Shown: positions 17,314-27,273, numbered from the stretch's first letter. The stretch: 64,000 bases of DNA from Olsenella sp. oral taxon 807 (GCF_001189515.2 NZ_CP012069.2:496001-560000), one strand, 5' to 3'. Program-made: numbers and translations. The notes: generated from the letters alone by a model not told the origin.

Positions 17314-19188
17314 ATGAGAATTGGCATTGCACAGATAGACAGCCGACCGGGTGACTTCGATAAGACCTGCGAGCGTATGCTGGCCTACTCTAAGGTAGCG
17401 GCCGAGCGCGACGTGGACCTCCTTATCTTTCCGTCCTTGGCCCTCACGGGAATCGAGGGCGTGCGCCAGGCAGACCAGCTGCCCTTCCTGCACGACCTGC
17501 TCGCATGCCTCGGGTCGCTTGCAGAAGGCATCGCCTGTCCTTGCCTCATGGCAATCCTTGTGAGCTACGATGATGTGGTTGCCATGGAGGCGATCCTGCT
17601 CAAGGATGGCAAGGTCATGCTGATCAATCTGGCAGGAAGCTTCTTTGGGGCGGCGATGGAGGCGGCTCCCCCGCAGGGATCGCTGCCCGAGCAGGGAGTT
17701 CCCATCCTCAGCCTCGGGGGGGAGCAGCTTGCCGTAGCCCTCACCTTTGACGACCTTGATCGTCTTCGGAGCGGACAATCGGGTGCAACCGTCATCGTCT
17801 ACCTCGACGACCAGGGATTTCATGTCGATGATCCCTCGACGGCGCTTGGCGCTGGCCTCACGGAGGGACGATTCTCTGAGGACGCCAAGGCGAGCGGCGC
17901 ATGGTTCGTAGGCGTGGGTGCCCTGGGACTCTATGGGGAATCCGTGTATTGTGGGTCGAGCTTCGTGCTCTCGCCGGCAGGCGAACTTGTGGCGGCCGCC
18001 CCCGACTTCGAGGAGGGCTTTGTGAGCTGCGAGGTGGGTGCGGACGTTTCGGTTGCGAAGGACGCGGTCCTCTCGCCCGAGGTTTACGATCAGACGTTCC
18101 AGCTTTGGCAGGCCCTTACGCTGGGGGTTCGCGATATCGTAGAGAAGCACAGGTGCGTCGAGCATGCGGTCCTACCCCTTGACGGCACCCTGAGCTCGGA
18201 GCTTTTGGCCATGCTTGCATCCGATGCCTTGGGACCGACCAAGGTGCACGCCCTGATCGCGACTGACGATGCCGAGGGGGCCGCTCGCGCACGGGAGCTT
18301 GCGGGCAGGCTTCGTCTCGATTTGCGTGAGGCACATGCCACGCTCTGGGACGCGGCGGGCGGCTCTGTGCTGCTGGGCCGCGCGAGGGCCGCCGCCCAGC
18401 TTGCCGTCTGGGCCGATGAGTTGGGTGCTTGCGTGCTCTCGCCAAGGGACAAGACCGATCTTGCCCTCGGCCTTTGGGCTGACGTTCCCAGCTCTGCCGC
18501 TGCCATGCCCTTGGGGGACGTCTATCGCTCCGACATCGTCGACCTCGCCCGCCTGCGTAACACCATCTCGCCCATTATGGGGTCCGTCGCGCTCTCTAGG
18601 CTCGACCTTCCCACTGTGCCAGGCATCACACTGCCCTCCGGTTCGGTGGAGGAGTGCGTGTATGCAGTAGACTCAATCCTTCTCGAGCATGTGGAGGGGC
18701 GCCACGGTGTCAAGGACGTCGTCGAGGTTACGGGGCGCGATCCGAACCTCGTGAGGGAGGTCTTGCTGAGGCTCAATGACACGGAGGCGACCCGCGTCGG
18801 CGTCCCCACCGTGATCGTCACGAGCTCTGCCCCGCTCACAAACGCAACCCAACCGCTGGGGCTTGTGTGGCGTGCGGATGGCTCCAGAGAGGAGCAGGAG
18901 CTGCAGCGTACCCTTCTGCAGCTTGCGGAGAAGGTCCTCTCGATCCCCGACAACCTTCGGCCTGCCGCCCTTGAGCCGAAGGCGGAGGCGCATGCGCAGG
19001 CAGATGAGGCGGTGCGCCAGCTGAAAGATGCGCTCTCCTTTCTCAACGACTTCACGCAAGGAGGTGGCATGGACATCAAGGACAGCGAGAGCCTTCAGGA
19101 CTGGCTCAAGTCCCTCCGCTCGGGAGGTAAGCCGGACAAGCCCTTTGGCAACATGCTCATCTGGGGATCTCCTTTTTCGGAGAATTGA
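17314..19188 (+). CDS. NadE-like protein with degenerate glutaminase and synthetase active sites
   Basis: A 624-aa protein with the fold order of glutamine-dependent NAD+ synthetase: nitrilase-like domain (about 1-255) then adenine nucleotide hydrolase-like domain (about 262-560). The key motifs are changed. The nitrilase Glu motif FPELALTG reads FPSLALTG (Ser41). The catalytic Cys motif (ICEDLW) reads LTFDDLD near 143-149. The PP-loop SGGxDS reads PLDGTLSSE (288-296). Other conserved stretches persist (LWQALTLGVRDIV, MLASDALGP, LSPRDKTDLALG, MPLGDVYRSDIVDLARL), so homology is clear. The frame is intact with normal codon bias, which argues for a retained non-catalytic role. Start at 17314 with GGGGGAA upstream; ruvC follows. 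Confidence 0.8.
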   Translation: MRIGIAQIDSRPGDFDKTCERMLAYSKVAAERDVDLLIFPSLALTGIEGVRQADQLPFLHDLLACLGSLAEGIACPCLMAILVSYDDVVAMEAILLKDGKVMLINLAGSFFGAAMEAAPPQGSLPEQGVPILSLGGEQLAVALTFDDLDRLRSGQSGATVIVYLDDQGFHVDDPSTALGAGLTEGRFSEDAKASGAWFVGVGALGLYGESVYCGSSFVLSPAGELVAAAPDFEEGFVSCEVGADVSVAKDAVLSPEVYDQTFQLWQALTLGVRDIVEKHRCVEHAVLPLDGTLSSELLAMLASDALGPTKVHALIATDDAEGAARARELAGRLRLDLREAHATLWDAAGGSVLLGRARAAAQLAVWADELGACVLSPRDKTDLALGLWADVPSSAAAMPLGDVYRSDIVDLARLRNTISPIMGSVALSRLDLPTVPGITLPSGSVEECVYAVDSILLEHVEGRHGVKDVVEVTGRDPNLVREVLLRLNDTEATRVGVPTVIVTSSAPLTNATQPLGLVWRADGSREEQELQRTLLQLAEKVLSIPDNLRPAALEPKAEAHAQADEAVRQLKDALSFLNDFTQGGGMDIKDSESLQDWLKSLRSGGKPDKPFGNMLIWGSPFSEN

Positions 19189-19201
19189 CCACAGCTTGTG
19201 C

Positions 19202-19207
19202 TATAAT
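19202..19207 (+). promoter_or_regulatory. Extended -10 promoter ahead of ruvC
   Basis: TATAAT preceded by TGC gives an extended -10 element 51 bp before the ruvC start. TTGACC lies only 11 bp upstream, too close to be a normal -35. It probably drives ruvCAB. Confidence 0.5.
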
Positions 19208-19257
19208 AGAACGTAAGTTCTTTAACCATGGGTCCGTGTGTGTCGCGAGGAGCGTCT

Positions 19258-19911
19258 ATGATCATCCTTGGCATTGACCCTGGCTTGGCAAACACCGGCT
19301 GGGGTGTAATCGAGACGCGAGGATCTGTGTGCCGAACACGCGCCTATGGGTGCGTGAGCAGCGGATCAAGAGATTCGCTCGATCGGCGCCTGGGTCGTAT
19401 CTTTGAGGAGGTCTCCAAGATAGTGCAAGACTACAGTCCTGCGCAGCTTGCCATAGAGAAGGTGTTCTTTGGGGAGAACTCACGCTCCGCCATCGCGACG
19501 GCCCAGGCGAGGGGGGCTGCGATCGTCGCCTGCGCCGAGGCTGGCATGGAGCTGGGGGAGTATACGCCGATGCAGGTGAAGCAGGCTGTCGTGGGCACGG
19601 GCGGGGCGGATAAGCGGCAGGTCATCTATATGGTGCGCAGCATCCTTGCCCTTGAGCGCGACCCCAGGCCCGACCACTGCGCCGATGCGCTTGCCGTTGC
19701 CATCTGCCACGCCAACCTCTCTCGGACGAGGCGCATCACCCAGGACGCCGCCTCGGTCCAGATACAAGAGCAGGAGTGGGCCCAGAGGAGCTACGATCGC
19801 GCTCTTGCGCGCGAGGCGACTGCGGCGGCGAGCGCCGCCCACCTCCCCCAGGGCAAGCGGGACCGCCGGGCACTTACCCATGCGCGCCAGAGCAGGAGGA
19901 ACAGCCGATGA
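19258..19911 (+). CDS. ruvC: Holliday junction endonuclease RuvC
   Basis: A 217-aa resolvase that cleaves four-way junctions. Catalytic acidic residues are visible: Asp7 in IDPGLANTGWGV, Glu67 in AIEKVFF, Asp139 and Asp143 in DHCADALA. The tail after about residue 155 is longer and more basic than in E. coli. The ATG at 19258 has GAGGAG upstream and is preferred over the frame extension to 19228. The last codons overlap the ruvA start (ATGA). First gene of ruvCAB. Confidence 0.95.
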   Translation: MIILGIDPGLANTGWGVIETRGSVCRTRAYGCVSSGSRDSLDRRLGRIFEEVSKIVQDYSPAQLAIEKVFFGENSRSAIATAQARGAAIVACAEAGMELGEYTPMQVKQAVVGTGGADKRQVIYMVRSILALERDPRPDHCADALAVAICHANLSRTRRITQDAASVQIQEQEWAQRSYDRALAREATAAASAAHLPQGKRDRRALTHARQSRRNSR

Positions 19912-20540
19912 TCGCTCAGCTTACGGGTTCTGTGGTCGAACGGTTTTCCGATCAGGTCGTCTTGGACGTGGGAGGCGTGGGCTTTCTTCTGGGCGTCTCC
20001 GCCACGACTGCGGCGCAGCTTCCGGAGCAGGGCAGTTCTGATGTCACGCTCTACACGCGCCTGCTTCTGAGGGAGAGCGCGATGGAGCTCTATGGCTTTT
20101 CCTCCCGCGACGAGCGTGCGGTCTTCGATAGGCTGGTTGCGGTCTCGGGCGTGGGTCCCAAGCTCGCGCTCGCGATCCTCTCTGTCTTCACGCCCGCTAC
20201 CCTCGCGACGATTGTCAGGCTCAAGGACGCGAGCCGTCTGTCCCAGGTCCCGGGTGTCGGCAGGAAGAAGGTGCAGCACCTACTCGTCGAGCTTCAGGAT
20301 GTGTTTGCCCAGGATGGCGAGCTGAGGGACCTTGTGGGTGCGGACGAGCCGTCGCCAGCCGCGCCAGGTCCGTCCGAGACGGACGAGTCCATCGTGCGGG
20401 AGGCAAGCTCGGCGCTTCTCTCCATGGGCTTCACGTCCCAAGAGATCGAACGTGCCCTCGAGGGCCGTACGCGTGCTGATGCAGATACGCTCGAGAAGAC
20501 CCTCTCCTATGCGCTCAGGCGCTTAGGGGGTGGTTCGTGA
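19908..20540 (+). CDS. ruvA: Holliday junction branch migration protein RuvA
   Basis: A 210-aa protein that binds Holliday junctions and loads RuvB. N-terminal OB fold [26 protein letters not shown], then helix-hairpin-helix motifs ([13 protein letters not shown] and [13 protein letters not shown]), a flexible acidic linker and a C-terminal three-helix domain that contacts RuvB ([17 protein letters not shown]). Start ATG overlaps the ruvC stop, with AGGAGGA upstream; its stop shares a base with the ruvB ATG. Tight coupling indicates one transcript. Confidence 0.96.
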   Translation: MIAQLTGSVVERFSDQVVLDVGGVGFLLGVSATTAAQLPEQGSSDVTLYTRLLLRESAMELYGFSSRDERAVFDRLVAVSGVGPKLALAILSVFTPATLATIVRLKDASRLSQVPGVGRKKVQHLLVELQDVFAQDGELRDLVGADEPSPAAPGPSETDESIVREASSALLSMGFTSQEIERALEGRTRADADTLEKTLSYALRRLGGGS

Positions 20541-21604
20541 TGTGGGAGGCTCCCGACAAGGACCTCTTTGCCGATGACGCGTGCCTCGAGGCGAGGGGCC
20601 GCAGCGTGACCGGCGAGCTTACGGCAGACGACATCGACGTCGAGCGCAGCCTGAGGCCCCGGACCTTGGAGGAGTACTGCGGCCAGGAGCGCGTCCGTGA
20701 CAACCTCCGCGTGCTCATCGTGGCTGCCAAGGACAGGGGGGAGGTCCTCGATCACGTGCTCTTCTCAGGACCTCCCGGCCTCGGGAAGACGACCCTCGCA
20801 GGCGTGGTCGCCAACGAGATGGGCGCCCGCCTCAAGACCAGCTCCGGTCCCGCGATCGCCCGCACGGGAGACCTTGCCGCCATACTCACGAACCTCGAGG
20901 AGGGCGACGTCCTCTTTGTTGACGAGATCCATCGCCTCAACCATCAGGTCGAGGAGGTGCTCTATCCGGCGATGGAGGACTTCGCCCTCGACATCGTCAT
21001 CGGGAAGGGTCCGGCGGCCCGGTCTATCAGGCTCGATCTGCCCCGCTTCACGCTCGTTGGCGCAACCACGCGCACCGGACTTCTCACGGGGCCGTTGCGT
21101 GACCGCTTTGGCATCTCGTACCGCCTCGACTACTATACGACAGACGAGCTCACCCGCATTGTCCTGCGCTCTGCCAGACTGCTTGGCGTGGTCATTGACG
21201 ATCGGGGTGCGGCGGAGATAGCCAGCAGGTCACGTGGGACTCCTCGGCTTGCGAATCGCCTGCTCAAGCGTGTTCGTGACTATGCTCAGGTCAAGGCAGA
21301 CGGTACGATAGACTGGGACGTCGCCGCCCAGGCGCTCTCGTTCTTCGAAATCGACGAGCTGGGCCTTGACTGGATGGACACCAAGATCCTAGGGACCCTC
21401 ACCCAGACCTTCCGGGGTCGTCCCGTGGGTCTGACAACCATCTCCTCCTCCGTAGGGGAGGACCCGTCCACCATCGAGGACGTCTATGAGCCCTATCTGC
21501 TCCAGCGAGGGCTCATCGTGCGCACCCCGCAGGGGAGGCAGGCGACAGAGCTTGCCTTCGAGCACCTGGGGATCACCCCTCCTGCGGGCAAGACGATGGG
21601 GTAG
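20540..21604 (+). CDS. ruvB: Holliday junction branch migration helicase RuvB
   Basis: A 354-aa AAA+ motor. Walker [10 protein letters not shown] (about 76-84), Walker [12 protein letters not shown], sensor/arginine finger region [18 protein letters not shown], and a C-terminal winged helix ([21 protein letters not shown]). The ATG at 20540 overlaps the ruvA TGA by one base; a GTG at 20537 would add one residue. Length and motifs are normal for the family. Confidence 0.97.
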   Translation: MWEAPDKDLFADDACLEARGRSVTGELTADDIDVERSLRPRTLEEYCGQERVRDNLRVLIVAAKDRGEVLDHVLFSGPPGLGKTTLAGVVANEMGARLKTSSGPAIARTGDLAAILTNLEEGDVLFVDEIHRLNHQVEEVLYPAMEDFALDIVIGKGPAARSIRLDLPRFTLVGATTRTGLLTGPLRDRFGISYRLDYYTTDELTRIVLRSARLLGVVIDDRGAAEIASRSRGTPRLANRLLKRVRDYAQVKADGTIDWDVAAQALSFFEIDELGLDWMDTKILGTLTQTFRGRPVGLTTISSSVGEDPSTIEDVYEPYLLQRGLIVRTPQGRQATELAFEHLGITPPAGKTMG

Positions 21605-21741
21605 TATGGGATTGGCTGGGGCCGTATGGCAGGTCGTGGCACAGGGTCTTGGGGCTGGCCGAGGTCTGGAGTCGGATCTTGGAGCGGTTGGGCACGGTGG
21701 GAGCGCGGGCCTTTATCGGGCGCGTGACGTTTGGGGGACGA

Positions 21742-22152
21742 ATGCTGCAGCATGACTATCTGCTCGAGATGATCGCTCAGTTCGTGGAGGCCATCGCCCG
21801 GTCGTTGCGGATGGCTCTCCTGAAGGGCGACAGACAGGCCGCAGTCGAGGTCGAGGAAGCTGTCGCGGGGCTTCTCGACCTCGATCCGCAGCTTGCCATA
21901 CAGCTCTCTCCAGACTCGCTCGTCACCATGATGGTGCTCTCGGGCGTGGGCGACTCGGTTGCGGGCTATGTCGCCTACTCGCTGCGTGGGCTCTCAGATG
22001 CCTATGCCGCCATGGGCGAGGACGCGCTCTCTGAGCTCAGGCTCAAGCAGGCAGAGGCGATGGAGCAGTCCTTTGATATCGAACCGGGAAGTGTTCCCTC
22101 CGAGTTTCGCACGCTTGAGGATGAGCTCAGACAGAAAGGCAAGCGTGGCTGA
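21742..22152 (+). CDS. Small helical protein, DUF6483-like
   Basis: A 136-aa mostly helical acidic protein without signal or membrane segment (MLQHDYLLEMIAQFVEAIARS... ending ELRQKGKRG). It resembles the uncharacterised small proteins grouped as DUF6483. The start at 21742 has GGGGGACGA upstream; the frame could extend to 21649 but without a good ribosome site. It follows ruvB by about 140 bp and may be a distal member of that transcript. Function unknown. Confidence 0.6.
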   Translation: MLQHDYLLEMIAQFVEAIARSLRMALLKGDRQAAVEVEEAVAGLLDLDPQLAIQLSPDSLVTMMVLSGVGDSVAGYVAYSLRGLSDAYAAMGEDALSELRLKQAEAMEQSFDIEPGSVPSEFRTLEDELRQKGKRG

Positions 22153-22334
22153 TCAGCTGGGATAGGAAAGGTAACCCTCAGGTGGGCCAGGACAAGTCTG
22201 AGTGCTGCTCATTGAGATTGTGGGCACGGGTGCCCTGCTGTTAGGCTAGAATAGCAGGCGTGGTGTAATCGCCACATTGTATCGCGCTCAGGCGCAGCGT
22301 TTAAGCCCCGAGGGGCAAGAAAGAAAGGCACGAC

Positions 22335-22538
22335 ATGGCACAGGGTACGGTCAAATGGTTCAACCCCGACAAGGGCTACGGCTTCATCTCTCGCGATGAT
22401 GGCGATGACCTCTTCGTTCACTACAGCGAGATCCAGATGGACGGCTTCAAGACGCTGGACGAGGGCCAGGCTGTCGAGTTCGACATCACGCAGGGGCAGA
22501 ACGGCAAGCTCCAGGCCTCTAACGTGAGGAAGATGTAA
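22335..22538 (+). CDS. csp: Cold shock protein
   Basis: A 67-aa single cold-shock domain ([18 protein letters not shown]) with RNP1 KGYGFI and RNP2 DLFVHY, a nucleic acid chaperone. AAGAAAGAAAGG precedes the ATG. A TAGAAT hexamer preceded by GGC at 22247-22252 could be the -10, which would leave an 80-base untranslated leader, as is common for csp genes. A hairpin terminator follows. Confidence 0.96.
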   Translation: MAQGTVKWFNPDKGYGFISRDDGDDLFVHYSEIQMDGFKTLDEGQAVEFDITQGQNGKLQASNVRKM

Positions 22539-22569
22539 CTCGGCCCATCTCTAACACGCGGTGCTCTGA

Positions 22570-22595
22570 GGGGAGGTCGCAGCTGCGGCCTCCCC
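22570..22595 (+). terminator. Terminator-like hairpin after csp
   Basis: GGGGAGG ... CCTCCCC with inner TCGCAGCTGCGG, 31 bp after the csp stop; only a weak T content follows. Confidence 0.55.
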
Positions 22596-22732
22596 TCCCT
22601 ATCTGCAGCGTCCGTATGCCGATCCTGCGAGCTGGGCGCAGGGTGATGAGGCACAGGGTCAGCCGAGGGGCGAGGTTCCTGCGTGATGACAGCACCCAGG
22701 CGCGACAAGACGATGCAAGAATTGGAGCGGCT

Positions 22733-24160
22733 ATGCCTGACGAAAAGCTCAAGGAGCGTGTGGAGGACTACGTAGGCGAGGTCTGGGAGGATGTCGTTGC
22801 TGACATCCGCTCGCTCGTGCGGATCCGTTCCGTGGAGGACCTCTCGCACGCGACACAGAAAGATCCCTGGGGACCTGCGAGTCACGAGGCGCTGAGGCGC
22901 GCCCTTTCCATTGCCTCCCGCCTGGGTCTTGACGCACACGACTGCGAGGGGTACCTCGGCTACGCGGATGTCACCGGCAGCTCCGAGGACTACCTCGCTA
23001 CGATAGCCCACTGCGACGTCGTGCCCGAGGGGCTTGGCTGGACCGTCGAGCCTTTTGACGTGACCCGCAAGGACGCCTATCTGGTGGGGCGTGGCGTCCT
23101 CGATGACAAGGGTCCTCTCGTGCTCTCACTCTATGCCGCTCACTTCTTCGCTCGCGAGGTCGAGCGCACGGGAAGGCGGCTGCCCCTCACCCTGCGCGCG
23201 ATCATCGGATCGGAGGAGGAGACGGGCATGGGGGACGTCTCCTACTACCTGGATCACTACCCCCAGCCCCGCTTCGTCTTCACACCCGACGCCGACTTCC
23301 CCCTCATCTGTGGCGAGAGGGGCATCCTGCAGGGTCACTTCAGCTCTGACCCTACCGTCGGCGTGGCGGGGAGCCGCATCGTCAGCGTGGAGGGCGGGAC
23401 AGTTCCGAACGCCATCTGTGGCCTTGCGAGCGCTGTGGTGAGGGCAGAGCTAGGCGAGCTGCCTGAGTGCGGGCAGGTGGGACGTTCGGTTGAGGGGGAG
23501 GGCCTCGTGCGCCTGACGGCCAAAGGCAGGGGCGGCCATGCCTCGCTTCCCGAGGGTACCATCAACGCAATCGGCCTGCTCGTGGACTACCTGCTTGACG
23601 CGGGTCTCGTCTCGGACGTACAGAGGCCCTTCTTCGAGTTGGAGCAGCTGCTCTGCTCCTCGGGCCATGACGGGGTGGCCCTTGGCGTCCAGAGCGCCAA
23701 CGACCGCTTTGGTGCCCTCAGCATCATTGGCGGTACCATTCGCTCTCAGGCAGGATGTCTGATCCAGAGCTGTGACGTTCGCTTTCCCGACTCGACGAGC
23801 GCCGACACCTTGGCCCACACCCTCACGAGGCGTGCAAAGGAGCATGACGCGAGCTTTGCGGTCGATCTTGTGAAGCCCCCCTTCTATGCCGATCCCTCCT
23901 CTCCTGAGGTTCGCTGCCTGCTCGATACCTATGATGAGTACGTGGGCGGGGTGTCCAAGCCGCTCGTGATCGGCGGGGGGACCTATGCGCGCGAGTTCGA
24001 GCGCGCCTGTGCCTTCGGTCCGCATGAGCCTGGTGAGGATGTGCCTGCTTGGGTTGGACCCGAGCACGGACCCGACGAGGCCGTCAGCGAAGAGAGCCTG
24101 AGGCGCGCCCTCAAGATCTACATCGTGTCCATTGCCCGCCTCATGCGCCTGTACGCCTAG
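22733..24160 (+). CDS. Sapep family Mn2+/Zn2+-dependent dipeptidase (M20), copy 1
   Basis: A 475-aa metallopeptidase of the PepV/Sapep group that hydrolyses dipeptides in the cytosol. Metal and catalytic motifs: AHCDVVPEGLGW, GRGVLDDKGP, GSEEETGM (catalytic Glu), TPDADFPLICGERG, a lid domain with GRGGHASLPEGTINAIG, and the terminal His region (PEHGPDEAVSEE). The ATG at 22733 has TTGGAGCGG upstream; the frame extends further but without support. A full-length paralogue is at 39775-41187. The next gene starts 23 bp downstream, so the transcript may continue. Confidence 0.92.
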   Translation: MPDEKLKERVEDYVGEVWEDVVADIRSLVRIRSVEDLSHATQKDPWGPASHEALRRALSIASRLGLDAHDCEGYLGYADVTGSSEDYLATIAHCDVVPEGLGWTVEPFDVTRKDAYLVGRGVLDDKGPLVLSLYAAHFFAREVERTGRRLPLTLRAIIGSEEETGMGDVSYYLDHYPQPRFVFTPDADFPLICGERGILQGHFSSDPTVGVAGSRIVSVEGGTVPNAICGLASAVVRAELGELPECGQVGRSVEGEGLVRLTAKGRGGHASLPEGTINAIGLLVDYLLDAGLVSDVQRPFFELEQLLCSSGHDGVALGVQSANDRFGALSIIGGTIRSQAGCLIQSCDVRFPDSTSADTLAHTLTRRAKEHDASFAVDLVKPPFYADPSSPEVRCLLDTYDEYVGGVSKPLVIGGGTYAREFERACAFGPHEPGEDVPAWVGPEHGPDEAVSEESLRRALKIYIVSIARLMRLYA

Positions 24161-24183
24161 GCGAAAAGGCGAAAGACGTCTCC

Positions 24184-25167
24184 ATGGACCTTACGGGGCT
24201 TCCTCTTGCCCTCTACGGGCATTGCGAGCTTTGCCCCCGGCACTGCGGCGCCAATCGACTTGCGGGCGAGGTCGGAGCATGCGGAGCTGGGGCAGGGCTG
24301 CGTGCGGCACGCTCAGCCCTGCACTTCTGGGAGGAGCCCCCCATCTCGGGCGAGGCGGGATCCGGGGCAATCTTCTTCACGGGTTGTCCCCTTCGCTGTG
24401 TCTTCTGCCAGAACCATGACATCTCGCAGGGGGGATCGGGTCGTGACGTCCCGGTCGGACGCGTTGCACAGATGATGCTTGAGCTCGAGGCGCAGGGGGC
24501 CATCAACATCAACCTCGTGACACCCCTACACTTTGCGCCTCAGGTGAGGCAGGCTGTGCTTCTTTCCCGGGAGGCGGGCATGACGCTGCCCGTCGTGTGC
24601 AACACCTCGGGATACGAGACTCCTGAGGTCGTTCGTGCCATGGGTGACGTCGTGGACGTGTGGCTCACCGACTTCAAGTTCTCATCAGGTGATCTTGCGT
24701 GCAGGCTCATGCAGGCGAGGGACTACCCTGAGGTGGCCGAGGACGCGCTTGTCGAGATGCTCTCGTCTGTGCGCGAGGGAGGTGGACGCCTGCTGGGAGC
24801 TGACGGGCGCATGCTCCGTGGCGTCATCGTTCGACACCTGGTGATGCCGGGGCATGTGGACGACTCGCTGCGGGTGCTCGATCGCGTCTGGGCTCTCTGC
24901 CACAACGAGGTGGATATCTCTGTCATGAACCAGTACACTCCCAACAGGCGTTGCCTCAGGGCGGGGGGAGACCTCGCTCGTGCCGTGACGGGCGAGGAGT
25001 ACGAGCGGGTGCTCGATCACGCCGATGCGCTCGGCTTCGAGCGTATGTGGTGGCAGCAGGGGGGCACCGTGTCAGAGAGCTTCGTTCCCGCCTTTGACGC
25101 GACGGGCGTCGAGGGGCCGGTGCTCTCGTCTACGAAGGATTATGGTGAGGGAGGCAGGTATGAGTGA
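24184..25167 (+). CDS. PflX-type radical SAM protein
   Basis: A 327-aa radical SAM protein of the PflA-like COG1313 group. N-terminal CELCPRHCGANR and GACG metal-site-like motifs are followed by the radical SAM signature CPLRCVFCQNHDISQ and the strand NINLVTPLHFAPQV. Members have been linked to activation or assembly of radical enzymes, but the substrate is not settled; no glycyl-radical enzyme lies next to it. The ribosome site is weak (GAAAGACG). Its stop overlaps the next start by eight bases. Confidence 0.85.
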   Translation: MDLTGLPLALYGHCELCPRHCGANRLAGEVGACGAGAGLRAARSALHFWEEPPISGEAGSGAIFFTGCPLRCVFCQNHDISQGGSGRDVPVGRVAQMMLELEAQGAININLVTPLHFAPQVRQAVLLSREAGMTLPVVCNTSGYETPEVVRAMGDVVDVWLTDFKFSSGDLACRLMQARDYPEVAEDALVEMLSSVREGGGRLLGADGRMLRGVIVRHLVMPGHVDDSLRVLDRVWALCHNEVDISVMNQYTPNRRCLRAGGDLARAVTGEEYERVLDHADALGFERMWWQQGGTVSESFVPAFDATGVEGPVLSSTKDYGEGGRYE

Positions 25168-25462
25168 CGATGCGAGACCGCTTACGGACGAGGAGCGCGC
25201 CGAGCTTGAGAGCTTGCGTGCAGAGAAGGCGCAGCGCGAGAACACACGGCGCATCCAGGCAGAGCGCATCGAGCTCGAGCGCCTCAAGGCCGAGCAGGCA
25301 ACCCATGACGAGGATGCTCGCATTCGTGCGCTCAAGGAGCGAAACGCCAAGATCATGGAGCCTGGCGATGACCTCAAGATGCCCCTTGGACAGAAGGTTG
25401 TCCTTTTCGGTGTCCTGCTCATCGCCGTGATCATCATGCTGGTGATGGCGCTTGGGCGTTGA
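25160..25462 (+). CDS. Small coiled-coil protein with a C-terminal membrane anchor
   Basis: A 100-aa protein: a charged helical stretch (EERAELESLRAEKAQREN..., about 8-65) predicted as coiled coil, then a single transmembrane segment VVLFGVLLIAVIIMLVMAL at the C-terminus. Ribosome site GAGGGAGG; overlaps the radical SAM gene by eight bases and is therefore coupled to it. Tail-anchored topology with the coil in the cytosol is inferred. No family recognised. Confidence 0.7.
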   Translation: MSDDARPLTDEERAELESLRAEKAQRENTRRIQAERIELERLKAEQATHDEDARIRALKERNAKIMEPGDDLKMPLGQKVVLFGVLLIAVIIMLVMALGR

Positions 25463-25630
25463 GAGGAGCAGTCCTGTGACGGCGCGCCGCGTCAAAGAGC
25501 ATCTGTGCCTTGCGCCGGGAGTTTCGTTTTTTGCTTTCGCGCCCCGTCCGGCGCGCCACGTGCTACCCTAAAGGGTACGACGACTGTCCGCAGGGGCACC
25601 GAATACGCTAAACTGAGGGGATGCGCAGCC

Positions 25631-27109
25631 ATGGCACTGACCGACGCAACCATGTCGAGCGACGTAGCGCTCAACACGGACCTGTACGAGCTGACGATGG
25701 CGCAGGGCTTCTGGGAGTCTGGCATGCGTGAGGCAGAGGGCTGCTTCACGGTCTTCTTTCGCGAGTGTCCCTTTGAGGGGGGCTATGCCGTCGCCTGTGG
25801 CATAGGCCAAATTGCCGATCTCGTCGAGAACTTCGTGTTCGACGAGGGTTCCATCGACTATCTTGCGCGCGTCATGGCCCCTGGTGGTGGCCCCATGTTC
25901 AAGCGGGGCTTCCTCGACTATCTGCGCGACTTTCGTATGAGGGTGAGCGTCTGGGCCATCCCAGAGGGTGATCTCGCCTTTCCGCGCGAGCCCATGGTAC
26001 GCGTTGAGGGGCCACTCATCGACTGCCAGCTCCTTGAGACGGCGCTTCTGAACCTCGTGAACTTCCAGACGCTTGTTGCCACCAAGACAGCGCGCGTCGT
26101 TCACGCCGCAGAGGGACACCCCGTCTCCGACTTCGGTCTCAGGCGCGCGCAGGGCCCCGATGGTGGTCTCTCGGTGGCCCGCGCCTCCTACATCGGCGGC
26201 GCAAGCTCCACCTCGAACGTTCTTGCCGGTAAGATCTATGGCATACCCGTCTTCGGCACGCATGCCCACTCCTGGGTCATGTCCTTCCCGACGGAGCTCG
26301 ACGCCTTTCGCGCCTTCGCTCGGTCGAGTCCCAAGAACTGCGTCTTTCTCGTTGACACCTATGACGTGCATCAGGGCATCAGAAACGCCATAACCGTCGC
26401 CAAGGAGATGGAGGGGGCAGGAGAGCGCCTCGCAGCGATTCGCATAGACTCGGGTGACCTTGCCAAGCTCTCCAAGGAGACGCGCAGGGCCTTTGACGAG
26501 GCTGGCCTGCCGTACGTGAGGATCTCGGCCTCGAACGACCTCGACGAGTACACCATCCAGTCGCTCTTTGCGCAGGGTGCTCCCATCGACTCCTTTGGGG
26601 TAGGCACCAAGCTCGCGACCTGTGACCCGCAGCCGTCGCTTGGCGGCGTCTACAAGCTCTCTGCGACGCGAGCGAGCAAGGATAGCGATTGGGAGCCCGT
26701 GATCAAGCTTTCCGAGATGGCCTATAAGCGCACGATTCCCGGCATCCAGCACCTGAGGCGCTACCTTGATGCCTCGGGTTGTCCTGTGGGCGACATGATC
26801 GTGGACGACGCTTGTGATAGAGGCGGTACAAGCATGGTGGACGTCGTGGATGACCTCGTGAGCTATGACCTCTCGGGTCTAGAGGTGAGGGAAGTCCATG
26901 AGCAGGTCGTATGCGACGGAAGACGTAGCGGGGACGTTGAGGGCATCGAGGTCGCACGCTCTCGTTGCAGGGAGTCGCTCATGCGCCTTGACCCGGCGGT
27001 TAGGCGCTTCTTGAACCCGCAGATCTACCCAGTGGGCCTCGAGGCAGGCCTTGCCCAGGTCAGGCGCAAGCTCGCGACCAGTGAGCACGCCAACTCCCGA
27101 CGCGGCTAG
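25631..27109 (+). CDS. pncB: Nicotinate phosphoribosyltransferase
   Basis: A 492-aa enzyme making nicotinate mononucleotide from nicotinate and PRPP with ATP, the entry of the NAD salvage pathway. Motifs: TDLYELTMAQGFW, FGLRRAQGPDGGLSVARASY, the GTHAHSWVMSF segment with the phosphorylated His, and RIDSGDLAKLS. The start at 25631 has GAGGGG ten bases upstream; 25652 is an alternative. The degenerate NadE-like protein 8 kb upstream means the last step of this pathway must be supplied by another gene. Confidence 0.93.
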   Translation: MALTDATMSSDVALNTDLYELTMAQGFWESGMREAEGCFTVFFRECPFEGGYAVACGIGQIADLVENFVFDEGSIDYLARVMAPGGGPMFKRGFLDYLRDFRMRVSVWAIPEGDLAFPREPMVRVEGPLIDCQLLETALLNLVNFQTLVATKTARVVHAAEGHPVSDFGLRRAQGPDGGLSVARASYIGGASSTSNVLAGKIYGIPVFGTHAHSWVMSFPTELDAFRAFARSSPKNCVFLVDTYDVHQGIRNAITVAKEMEGAGERLAAIRIDSGDLAKLSKETRRAFDEAGLPYVRISASNDLDEYTIQSLFAQGAPIDSFGVGTKLATCDPQPSLGGVYKLSATRASKDSDWEPVIKLSEMAYKRTIPGIQHLRRYLDASGCPVGDMIVDDACDRGGTSMVDVVDDLVSYDLSGLEVREVHEQVVCDGRRSGDVEGIEVARSRCRESLMRLDPAVRRFLNPQIYPVGLEAGLAQVRRKLATSEHANSRRG

Positions 27110-27273
27110 GGTGACGGCGGGCGCGCGGAGCATGTCGATCGTCTCAGTGGTTCATCATTTTCCTGCAGCTGACAGCGCGCAGTCTATATGCCCGCTCGCT
27201 CTCTGCTAGACTTTATAGGCTTGTGAGAATGACGCAGGTGCGTCCAGGTTTCGTTACCAGAAGGAGTTTTGCA

